This document shows positions 14,963 to 20,695 of a stretch of DNA of 20,695 bases, piece after piece; within the stretch, counting starts at the first letter, position 1; each line of letters begins with the position of its first letter. The DNA is from an uncultured Clostridia bacterium. Its GTDB lineage: Bacteria; Bacillota; Clostridia; Christensenellales; UBA1242. A model generated the notes under the pieces. The model was not told where the DNA came from. It did no database searches and was given only the letters and a program-made list of their open reading frames with translations. Location of the stretch: positions 1 to 20,695 of the forward strand of contig CALWRL010000006.1 of the NCBI GenBank assembly GCA_944383945.1. The letters run 5' to 3'. The translations under genes were made by a program, and so were the position numbers.

Positions 14963-15640
14963 TTATTTAAAAAATTTAACTGCAATAGATTTTGCATCAT
15001 TTAAATTAGTTGGCTTTGTTTTTTTGCTAAGCAAACTAATTCCGCCTTTAATTTCATTACCAATAACATGTGGTGCTTTTTGAATTTGACTTAAATAATT
15101 TCCAAAAATTTTTCTTTTAACATCTTCATTGTTTAAAACATATTTATCCATAAACGAGCTTTCTTTTGCAATTTGTTCTGGCGTTTTAAAATTTTTGGAA
15201 AGAACTCTCCCCCATGCAATTTCCAACATATTAGGCGATGTTTGAAGGCTTTTATCTTGTAAAATTTCGTTAGAAATTTCTCGCGAAAATTCTCTGGCTT
15301 TTTCGTTTTGTTGTAAAAATTTTGCAACAGAAGATCTCCAGTTTTCAGTTTCAAATGCCGGAGTAATTTCTTTTGTTTCATCTTGTTTTGAAGAAGTTTC
15401 ATGAATTTCTTTTTCGGCAATTTGTTTTTGAACTTCGCTTAATTTTTGGCATTTTCTTGTAAATTCAGCTTGCAAATTATTATAAGCTTTAACTAAATCT
15501 TCTGCACAAGAAAATTTACCAAATTGGGAGCCTTCTTCTTGCGATGTAGTGGCACCGTTATTCTCCTCATTTTCAACAATACTATTTAATGCTTGCTCGC
15601 TTGTGAAAGGTTGTTCCCCATTTTCAATAATTTCTTCCAT
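14963..15640 (-). CDS. Putative phage scaffold protein
   Basis: A 225-residue, highly charged and helical protein between portal and capsid, the standard place of a scaffold. An acidic, disordered N-terminus (ENGEQPFTSEQALNSIVENE) leads to FSCAEDLVKAYNNLQAEFTR, a motif I know from phage scaffold-like proteins of Bacillota (S-x-E-D-L-x-K-A-Y-x-N-L), then coiled coil to about 85, and a Lys-rich C-terminus (SLLSKKTKPTNLNDAKSIAV) like the coat-binding tail of P22-type scaffolds. I chose ATG 15640, which has GGAG six bases upstream; ATG 15652, two bases after the portal stop, would add four residues but has no ribosome site. The last codons run into the A/T spacer. Confidence 0.7.
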   Translation of the reverse strand: MEEIIENGEQPFTSEQALNSIVENEENNGATTSQEEGSQFGKFSCAEDLVKAYNNLQAEFTRKCQKLSEVQKQIAEKEIHETSSKQDETKEITPAFETENWRSSVAKFLQQNEKAREFSREISNEILQDKSLQTSPNMLEIAWGRVLSKNFKTPEQIAKESSFMDKYVLNNEDVKRKIFGNYLSQIQKAPHVIGNEIKGGISLLSKKTKPTNLNDAKSIAVKFFK

Positions 15641-15654
15641 AATAATCTCCATTT

Positions 15655-17547
15655 TTATTTATTATTTTCAACAGAATTTATAACAGCTTTCATTTGTTTA
15701 TGTTTGCGAATATGGCTTAAAACATTTTCAGTTAATTTGCTATTTTTTTCTGCTTTCTTACCAAATTCACTGCCCAATAATAAAGCAGTATGTTCAGTTA
15801 TATGAATGTCATGATCATCAACTTCAAGAGGTTCTAAAACATTCCCTTCCATAAATTTTAAATTTTCGTTAGAAGCCTTCTTTAAATGCAAATCGTTGAT
15901 ATCTTGAGCATTTTCCCAAACACCAAAACCAAGAAGATCAAGCGCTTTAACACGCATTCTATTTGACAACTTACCGTTTTCATCATGCAATAATCCTGCA
16001 TTTAACAAATCGAAAACCATGCTTCGTTTTTGTGCAACAGTTTCACCAACCTCATTTCCTGTTTCAAAAACAATGTCATCACTTGATATGTCTGACGCAG
16101 TGAAATAGAAAACTTCAATATCTCCATTATCTCCAACTATTTTTGTTAAACGAGGAACAGATGCAAACTGACGATACAATCTTAAAACATGTTTTGCCAT
16201 ACCCTTAATAGCTTCTCTTATTCTATCTGCTGTAATAGAAATTCTTGTGTCATCTTGTTCAACTAAAACTTGTAAAGCAACACCGGACATATTAGAATAG
16301 TTTGCAATTGAATTCCTAAGCAAATCTGAAACACCGCTAACATAAGTAAACTCATTTAAAAGCATGTTTTCTTCTGTTGTGAAATCAACAGGAACTCTAT
16401 CAAAATTCATAAACTTTGGAGGTGTTGCCCCTTGCCTATAAACTAAAACTTTGCCAGGAGAAAGTCCATCATCTTCTAAATTATCCATGTCAACCGAACC
16501 GTCTTCAACGGTTAAAACGCCCATTGAAAGCCTATTCATAAATTCATGTTTTCTGTTTTTTAATGTGTTAAACGATCGTTGAATTGGTATTAATCTTTCA
16601 ATTATTGATGCCCCCCAAAAGCAACCAGGATGTTCAATGCAAGTTTGTTTTATAAAAGGAAAACTTCTTTCTCCGTCGTTTCCATTTATATATGGAAGTT
16701 CCGATAAATGAACCAATTTGTCTCCAGCAACAATAATTAATCTTCCATTAGGGAAATCAACAGATGGCATTTCATATTTTTCAATAACAATAGCATAATT
16801 GTTTCTAACACTGTTAACAACTTTGCTAACATTTCCAAAATATCCATACCCGCCTATTGCTTGAACATTATCAAGAGTGAAAACATCAATGTCTTCTCCC
16901 TTAACATCAACACCCCAAATCTTTTTGATATCATCAACATGATAAGCCTTAGCATGAATTAACGATTTGCAACTGTTAATGTCTGAACAACTAGAACTTT
17001 CAGGATAAATTTCAAAAGGCGGACAAACAGTAACATCAACTTCGCCGTTATAAAATTTGCCATTTTCATCTTGACTAATAACAGACCCTTTTTCACTATT
17101 CCAAGTTATTTTATAAAAACTTGTCCCGCAAACTTCGCTCCAATTATTAGCCTCTGAAATTATTCCACTAACACATAATTTATTATAAACTGCATCAACT
17201 ATTTTTTTAGAAAGCTTTGCCGTTTTAACATCTCTATCATCTCCAGAAGCAGGAACAACAGTCATGTTTGGTTTTAGTGATAAAAGTTTAGCAAGTCTTG
17301 CTTCAACAACTGGTGCAATATGGTTATAAACTTCCCTTTCTTGCCAATAAAATTGTTTTTCAAATTCTTCAACTTCTCCAGAAGGTCCAACACAGCAATA
17401 TTGATTTCCCATCAAAAAATTCATGTTAAGTTCCCATTGTGTTTCAAAACTTTTTCTTTCTTGTTGTCTTCTTTTAAAATCTTCTATAACTTCGCTAACC
17501 AAGTCCTCTTCAAAATAATTTTCGTTTTGTATTTCGTTTTTTTTCAT
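15655..17547 (-). CDS. Phage portal protein (P22-like)
   Basis: A 630-residue protein forming the dodecameric DNA gate of the capsid. Typical portal features: an N-terminal helical part with DFKRRQQERKSFETQWELNM and NFLMGNQY, NHIAPVVEARLAKLLSLKP followed by a basic/acidic stretch DRDVKTAKLSKKIVD, a wing domain with GTSFYKITWNSEKG and VCPPFEIYPE, then the stem/clip region PGCFWGASIIERLIPIQRSFNTLKNRK and SGVSDLLRNSIANYSNMSGVALQVLVEQD. The layout and length match P22-type portals (about 600-725 residues) better than the 400-residue HK97-type. A GGAGG site precedes the ATG by four bases. It is the first large gene of the virion cassette; a large terminase would be expected immediately upstream and is absent. 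Confidence 0.82.
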   Translation of the reverse strand: MKKNEIQNENYFEEDLVSEVIEDFKRRQQERKSFETQWELNMNFLMGNQYCCVGPSGEVEEFEKQFYWQEREVYNHIAPVVEARLAKLLSLKPNMTVVPASGDDRDVKTAKLSKKIVDAVYNKLCVSGIISEANNWSEVCGTSFYKITWNSEKGSVISQDENGKFYNGEVDVTVCPPFEIYPESSSCSDINSCKSLIHAKAYHVDDIKKIWGVDVKGEDIDVFTLDNVQAIGGYGYFGNVSKVVNSVRNNYAIVIEKYEMPSVDFPNGRLIIVAGDKLVHLSELPYINGNDGERSFPFIKQTCIEHPGCFWGASIIERLIPIQRSFNTLKNRKHEFMNRLSMGVLTVEDGSVDMDNLEDDGLSPGKVLVYRQGATPPKFMNFDRVPVDFTTEENMLLNEFTYVSGVSDLLRNSIANYSNMSGVALQVLVEQDDTRISITADRIREAIKGMAKHVLRLYRQFASVPRLTKIVGDNGDIEVFYFTASDISSDDIVFETGNEVGETVAQKRSMVFDLLNAGLLHDENGKLSNRMRVKALDLLGFGVWENAQDINDLHLKKASNENLKFMEGNVLEPLEVDDHDIHITEHTALLLGSEFGKKAEKNSKLTENVLSHIRKHKQMKAVINSVENNK

Positions 17548-17632
17548 TTTACCTCCAAATTATAATTTTTATCTAAAGTTAATCTCTTTAAATTAAAAAA
17601 GAGAAAACAATTGATACCGAATGAATTAGATA
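17548..17632 (-). promoter_or_regulatory. Leader before portal gene with a weak hairpin
   Basis: An 85-bp A/T-rich gap. TCTCTTT (17583-17589) pairs with AAAGAGA (17598-17604) around an eight-base loop, without a following T-run, so it is not a terminator. A TATAAT overlaps the approach to the portal ribosome site but has no -35 partner at 16-18 bases. No convincing promoter for the virion genes is seen here. Confidence 0.3.
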
Positions 17633-17920
17633 CTATTTTTTTAATTTTTCTAGCAATTCTAAAATTTTAATTTTTTCATTATAAAGCTGCTCGTCGCTCA
17701 TTTCAGAATATTTGCCTTTTTTGTTTTCAACTTTTTCCAGCAACATTTTAACAGCAGATAAATCTGGCGAAATATGTTTTTTAGTTATCTTCCTTTTGTT
17801 AAGTTTAAATTCACCCTCTTCAGAAACAACAAATTCTTCAACAACTTCGCTAGCTTCATACCCAACGGCTTTCTTGTAAAGCGCCTCATTAATTTTTTTC
17901 TCAGAAAATTTTTTATTCAT
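17633..17920 (-). CDS. Small protein upstream of portal, possible phage small-terminase-like
   Basis: A 95-residue protein (from MNKKFSEKK). The N-terminal region KINEALYKKAVGYEASEVVEEF resembles a helix-turn-helix with a 'KKAxGYE' turn; a beta pair (EEGEFKLNKRKITKKHISPD) and DLSAVKMLLEKVE follow, then EMSDEQLYNEKIKILELLEK. I associate this pattern with uncharacterised small proteins next to terminase or portal genes in Bacillota prophages, but I cannot prove a terminase role. The ATG at 17920 comes directly after the T-run of a strong terminator and lacks a ribosome site; an in-frame ATG at 17935 and TTG at 17953 lie inside that hairpin. A TATAAT within the hairpin (17953-17958) might drive the gene. 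Confidence 0.55.
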   Translation of the reverse strand: MNKKFSEKKINEALYKKAVGYEASEVVEEFVVSEEGEFKLNKRKITKKHISPDLSAVKMLLEKVENKKGKYSEMSDEQLYNEKIKILELLEKLKK

Positions 17921-17965
17921 AAAAAAACACCACATAATTGAATTTTCGCTCAATTATATGGTGTT
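17921..17965 (-). terminator. Very strong terminator of the floA unit
   Basis: A 16-base-pair stem (17926-17941 with 17950-17965), an eight-base loop and a seven-T tail on the minus strand. One pair (17933/17958) is G-U in minus-strand RNA but would be A-C in plus, which fixes the orientation. It marks the right edge of the accessory block. Confidence 0.9.
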
Positions 17966-18004
17966 AAATTGCTAAAAGTAAAATGTAACTGCCAACTAAT
18001 TAAT

Positions 18005-18667
18005 TTATTCTTTTCTATCTAAAAAGTTTGAAATCATTAAAGCCTTCATTTCAGGAGAAAGCCTGTTAAAATCATCACTCAAACTTTTTTCTCCGTTTAA
18101 ACCAACCCTGTTTAATTCTTCTAAAAAATCTTTAATTTCACTATCATCTCCATCAACACTCCCGTCAGATAGAAAACTAACTGGTTCAGATTTTGAATAA
18201 GAATTATTTCTGTTTGGTTTTGGTACTTCATTAAAATACTCTTCAAAAAGATCATTTATATTATCTTCAAGCATGCTAGATTCATCATTGTCTGAAACAT
18301 CATTAAATTTATTATTATCTGAAGGCTCAAAAAATCCATCATAATCAAAATTTTTATAATCAACTCTTAAATCAGGATCTTCATCCTTTAAATCAATCGC
18401 GTGCTCGTTATCAGAAAAATCTTCATCTTGAGCTGTGAAAACAGTAGAACTTTCATTTATATTTTCGGTTTTTTTATTTTCTTTTTGTTCTTTTTTTATT
18501 CTTTTCTTTTCTAATTTTTCTTGTTTTTTTAATGCTCTTTGATTAGCTATGTCCGCTTTTTTAGAAGAATTAGAATTGTTATTAAAAAGTTTTTTAAAAA
18601 AAGGAATGGAATAATATATTGCAACAATAAGAACTAAAACGCAAATTCCAACTAATAACCAAATCAT
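18005..18667 (-). CDS. Single-pass membrane protein with long acidic cytoplasmic tail, unknown function
   Basis: A 220-residue protein: an N-terminal membrane helix (MIWLLVGICVLVLIVAIYYS), a Lys-rich segment (KKADIANQRALKKQEKLEKK, residues about 37-65), a long Asp/Glu/Ser/Asn-rich disordered stretch (about 75-190), and a conserved-looking C-terminus LSPEMKALMISNFLDRKE. The basic segment after the helix places the tail in the cytoplasm. I do not recognise a named family; the C-terminal 20 residues look like a docking motif. It follows floA after a terminator-like hairpin, with a strong AAAAGGAGGGG site, so it may be an accessory of the flotillin membrane domain. That is inference from context. 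Confidence 0.75.
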   Translation of the reverse strand: MIWLLVGICVLVLIVAIYYSIPFFKKLFNNNSNSSKKADIANQRALKKQEKLEKKRIKKEQKENKKTENINESSTVFTAQDEDFSDNEHAIDLKDEDPDLRVDYKNFDYDGFFEPSDNNKFNDVSDNDESSMLEDNINDLFEEYFNEVPKPNRNNSYSKSEPVSFLSDGSVDGDDSEIKDFLEELNRVGLNGEKSLSDDFNRLSPEMKALMISNFLDRKE

Positions 18668-18683
18668 ATATCCCCTCCTTTTA

Positions 18684-18708
18684 AAAAATTAGTGACCTTG
18701 CGGTCACC
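18684..18708 (-). terminator. GCAA-tetraloop terminator or attenuator between floA and the acidic membrane protein gene
   Basis: Seven pairs (18691-18697 with 18702-18708) close a GCAA tetraloop and are followed by AATTTTTT on the minus strand. The outer pair is G-U in minus RNA but A-C in plus, supporting minus orientation. The next gene's ribosome site begins just after the T-run, so read-through would set its level. Confidence 0.75.
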
Positions 18709-18716
18709 AATCTTAA

Positions 18717-19724
18717 TTAAACTCCGCCAGGTTTTTTCTTATCAACTCCTGCAATTGAATTTCTCATAGCAGTGTCAGAGTTTAAATTCTGAATCTTGTA
18801 ATAATCCATAACTCCAAGTTGACCATTCTTAATTGCAGCAGCCATAGCTTTTGGAACTTCAGCTTCTGCAGCAAGAACCATCGCTTTCATTTCTTGAGTT
18901 TTTGCTTTCATTTCTTGTTCAATAGCACTAGCCATTGCTCTTCTTTCCTCAGCTTTAGCTTGAGCAATAGATTTATCAGCCTCAGCTCTATCAATGTTAA
19001 GTTTAGCACCAACGTTTTGGCCAACATCAATATCAGCCATTTCTATTGAAAGAATTTCATAAGCAGTTGAAACATCAAGACCTTTGTTTAAAACTGTTTT
19101 TGAAATAATATCAGGATTTTCCAAAACCTCAGTATGAGTAAGAGCCGAACCAACAGTTGTAACAATACCTTCGCCAACACGAGCCAAAATAGTTTCTTCT
19201 CCTGCACCTCTAACAAGTCTTGGAAGGTTACTTCTAAGAGTAATTTTAGCTTTAACTTTAAGTTCAATACCATCTTTTGCAATTGCAGATATCCAACCAG
19301 TTTCAATAACAACAGGTGTAACGCACATTTTAACAGCCTTAGCAACATCACGTCCAGCAAGGTCAATAGCTTTTGCTTGGTCAACCGTAAGTGGCAATTT
19401 TGCACTGTGAGCAGAAATTAAAGCAACAATTATTTTTTCAATATCGCCTCCAGCCATATAGTGTGTTTCAAGGTCAACAATGTCAATATCAATTCCTGCT
19501 TTTTTAGCTTGCATATACGCAGAAACAATTGGCGCAACTTTAACTCTTCTAAGTCTCATACCAATTAAACGCCCCATCGAAACATGCGCTCCAGAAACAA
19601 GCGCAACAAACCATTGTTTAATAGGAACAAGACTAAGAATGACAATGCAGAAAACAGCAATGATAGATAGAACAACAATTAAAATAATCATTCCAACAGA
19701 TAATCCTAAAAATCCTAAACCCAT
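18717..19724 (-). CDS. floA: Flotillin-like protein FloA (YqfA)
   Basis: Membrane scaffold protein that oligomerises in functional membrane microdomains and influences membrane fluidity and protein complex assembly. At 335 residues it is the normal length (about 331). It has the N-terminal membrane hairpin (residues 5-45) with GLSVGMIILIVVLSIIAVFC, the signature VSGAHVSMGRLIGMRLRRV, the SPFH/band-7 part with VTPVVIETGWISAIAKDGIE and LVRGAGEETILARVGEGIVT, then the Ala/Glu/Lys coiled coil (about 240-300) with repeated AKAEERRAMA and MKAKTQEMKAM. It starts two bases after the nfeD stop; the GGAGG ribosome site lies in the last codons of nfeD, so the two are coupled, as expected for a flotillin-NfeD pair. 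Confidence 0.97.
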   Translation of the reverse strand: MGLGFLGLSVGMIILIVVLSIIAVFCIVILSLVPIKQWFVALVSGAHVSMGRLIGMRLRRVKVAPIVSAYMQAKKAGIDIDIVDLETHYMAGGDIEKIIVALISAHSAKLPLTVDQAKAIDLAGRDVAKAVKMCVTPVVIETGWISAIAKDGIELKVKAKITLRSNLPRLVRGAGEETILARVGEGIVTTVGSALTHTEVLENPDIISKTVLNKGLDVSTAYEILSIEMADIDVGQNVGAKLNIDRAEADKSIAQAKAEERRAMASAIEQEMKAKTQEMKAMVLAAEAEVPKAMAAAIKNGQLGVMDYYKIQNLNSDTAMRNSIAGVDKKKPGGV

Positions 19725-19726
19725 AA

Positions 19727-20251
19727 TTAAACCTCCACTTTTTCAATTTCAATTTTATTTCCCTCAACATCAATAACCTTAATAACGCAATCTTTGTCAA
19801 GAGCTTCTCCTCTGGTAATACCATCATAAATTTGATCATCAATCATAAATTTACCGGAAGGAGTAAAAGGTGTAATAGCAATTCCTCTTTGTCCTATTAA
19901 GTCTTTTAACTTATTTTTGTTTTTATCCGCATAATCTCTTGGAACAGCAGTATGCTTCTCAACAAAAGGAGTTTTGCTAATAAGCCCATACTTGGCAGAC
20001 CTAATAAATATTAAAAATAGAATAAAAATAACAACTATAAACAATGAAATTAAAAAAAGCGTTTGAACAATAGACTTTGTTATAATTCCATTTGCAACAA
20101 TTCCGCCAACAAGGCACATTAAACCTGAAATGCCAAAAAAGCCAAATCCGGGAACAAAACACTCAATAAATAATAAAATAACACCAACGCACAATGGAAG
20201 TATAATATACCATGGCATAGAAGTGAAAATTTCAGCAATCTCTTGCCCCAT
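19727..20251 (-). CDS. NfeD-family membrane protein (flotillin partner)
   Basis: A 174-residue short-form NfeD protein, the usual operon partner of flotillins; proposed to help assemble or localise FloA. It contains several membrane helices (about 15-34, 37-60 and 66-88 by hydrophobicity, including FIECFVPGFGFFGISGLMCL) and a C-terminal OB-fold with the family signature LIGQRGIAITPFTPSGKFMI (about 127-146) and ending VIDVEGNKIEIEKVEV. There is no serine protease domain, unlike the long form. An AGGGGAGGG ribosome site lies four bases before the ATG. TTCACA (20295-20300) and TATAAT (20272-20277), spaced by 17, form its promoter. Confidence 0.93.
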   Translation of the reverse strand: MGQEIAEIFTSMPWYIILPLCVGVILLFIECFVPGFGFFGISGLMCLVGGIVANGIITKSIVQTLFLISLFIVVIFILFLIFIRSAKYGLISKTPFVEKHTAVPRDYADKNKNKLKDLIGQRGIAITPFTPSGKFMIDDQIYDGITRGEALDKDCVIKVIDVEGNKIEIEKVEV

Positions 20252-20271
20252 AATACCCTCCCCTCGTGCTC

Positions 20272-20300
20272 ATTATAACACATATTAAAAAAAATGTGAA
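20272..20300 (-). promoter_or_regulatory. nfeD-floA promoter
   Basis: TTCACA (20295-20300), 17-base spacer, perfect TATAAT (20272-20277) on the minus strand. Transcription should start near 20265, giving a leader of about 14 bases that carries only the AGGGGAGGG ribosome site. Confidence 0.7.
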
Positions 20301-20347
20301 TACTTTTTTTTAACATTATTTAATTAATACATTCTTAAAATATATAA

Positions 20348-20427
20348 ATAAAAAAAGGAGAAGAGAGCGAAAAAATTATAAAACACTCTCTTCGTGGAAA
20401 CAATATTAATTGGGGGTTGCTTCCATT
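20348..20427 (-). ncRNA. Candidate small RNA with C-rich loop (about 80 nt)
   Basis: A free-standing unit between ogg and nfeD: its own promoter (20432-20460), predicted start at 20425-20427, and a terminator. Hairpin 1 is nine pairs (20395-20403 with 20417-20425), one of them G-U only in minus RNA, with a 13-base loop CCCCCAAUUAAUA. Hairpin 2 is eight pairs (20360-20367 with 20386-20393) with an 18-base A/U loop, then UCC and seven U. The only ORF is a six-codon one, so a non-coding product is more likely. Exposed C-runs are typical of small RNAs that pair with Shine-Dalgarno sites; the nfeD site AGGGGAGGG is nearby. An attenuated nfeD leader is the alternative, though nfeD has its own promoter. 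Confidence 0.6.
20350..20393 (-). terminator. Terminator of the candidate small RNA
   Basis: GAAGAGAG/CTCTCTTC stem (20386-20393 with 20360-20367), large A/U loop, then TCC and a seven-T run on the minus strand. The three-base gap before the T-run and the 18-base loop make it weaker than the other terminators here. Confidence 0.6.
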
Positions 20428-20431
20428 GTTG

Positions 20432-20460
20432 ATAATATCACTTTTAAACTTAGTTGTCAA
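20432..20460 (-). promoter_or_regulatory. Near-consensus promoter of the candidate small RNA
   Basis: Perfect TTGACA (20455-20460), 17-base spacer, TATTAT (20432-20437). It is the best promoter in the window and points at the hairpin pair at 20348-20427, 35 bases after the ogg stop. Confidence 0.85.
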
Positions 20461-20494
20461 TAAAACTTATTTTTTTTGTGCAAAATAAACAAAG

Positions 20495-20695
20495 TTACAT
20501 ATTCAAATTTTTAATTTCTCTTTTGTAGTAAAAAAGATATTGTTGAGCATAGCCAGAATATTCTTTGAAAATAGAAATTAAATGTTTAGAAATTTCATTA
20601 ACAGATTTTTTTTCTTCGCCAACATTCAAATCTTCATAAATTTGCTTTATCCATGTATCAACAGGAAAAACATCTGTTAAAAAAAAAAAAAAAAG
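20495..20695 (-). CDS. ogg: 8-oxoguanine DNA glycosylase, Ogg type (partial, N-terminus beyond window)
   Basis: The last 66 residues of a base-excision repair glycosylase that removes 8-oxoguanine. The catalytic Asp lies in FPVDTWI, directly as in the HhH-GPD Ogg family (T-D-V-F-P-V-D-T-W-I), and the C-terminal GYAQQYLFYYKREI is the family's typical GxAQQxLFxY ending. The helix-hairpin-helix is outside the window. A run of 16 T on the coding strand (20679-20694) encodes four Phe and part of Leu just before the catalytic motif; such a tract is prone to slippage. The small-RNA promoter begins 35 bases after the stop. Confidence 0.9.
   Translation of the reverse strand, partial: LFFFFLTDVFPVDTWIKQIYEDLNVGEEKKSVNEISKHLISIFKEYSGYAQQYLFYYKREIKNLNM

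Noticed and set aside
14842..14979. CRISPR array, tandem repeat or replication origin in the A/T tract
   Set aside because: No regular repeat-spacer unit, no DnaA-box-like sequences and no G/C at all; only irregular A/T palindromes.
17583..17604. Terminator before the portal gene
   Set aside because: The seven-pair A/T-rich stem has no following T-run on either strand in the right place.
17590..17625. Inverted repeat around GATAC as an att site
   Set aside because: GATAC occurs twice as a five-base direct repeat only; too short to support an attachment site, and no matching copy was seen near 5870.
19088..19421. ORFs overlapping floA in other frames
   Set aside because: Low-complexity products produced by the Ala/Lys-rich codons of floA.

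Overview
The window is about 30% G+C, uses the standard code (TGG for Trp, TGA as a stop) and has strong Shine-Dalgarno sites. The housekeeping gene order ruvC-ruvA-ruvB-queA-tgt-yajC, together with a floA/nfeD pair and an archaeal/clostridial-style Ogg, points to a low-GC Bacillota (Firmicutes) chromosome, probably an uncultured clostridial or related gut lineage. No marker here fixes a genus.

Layout. (1) 1-4911, minus strand: a housekeeping operon that starts at ruvC and runs through ruvA, ruvB, queA and tgt, then a 33-residue membrane microprotein and yajC (cut by the left edge). (2) 4911-5870: a divergent intergenic region and a plus-strand RadC-family gene ending in a clear terminator. 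Both ruvC and radC have -10 boxes so close to their start codons that their mRNAs should be leaderless. (3) 5944-9359, plus strand: one promoter drives a metallophosphoesterase with complete motifs, a paralogue that has lost every metal ligand, and a small zinc-ribbon protein; a NodB-fold deacetylase-like gene follows, starting inside a terminator hairpin. (4) 9373-17920, minus strand: a compact phage virion cassette. In transcription order it holds a small protein of possible small-terminase type, portal, scaffold, major capsid, a 110-residue protein, a neck protein, a tail-hub-like beta-rich protein, a coiled-coil protein, a BhlA/UviB-like protein and a holin. The order recalls P22/T7-like short-tailed phages. 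No large terminase, integrase, repressor, tape measure or endolysin lies in the window. A 198-bp spacer between scaffold and capsid includes 138 consecutive A/T bases. (5) 17921-20251, minus strand: nfeD, floA and a membrane-anchored acidic protein, ending in a very strong terminator. (6) 20345-20460: a probable free-standing small RNA with its own promoter, a hairpin exposing five C residues, and a terminator. (7) 20495-20695: the C-terminus of an Ogg-type DNA glycosylase, cut by the right edge.

Regions 3 and 4 are convergent, share a bidirectional terminator at 9331-9359, and are flanked by the terminators of the neighbouring host units (5846-5868 and 17921-17965). The simplest reading is a roughly 12-kb accessory block inserted between the radC unit and the floA unit: either a decayed or domesticated short-tailed prophage, or a phage-derived particle locus, next to a phosphoesterase/pseudo-phosphoesterase operon. 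Whether the two halves belong together is inference.
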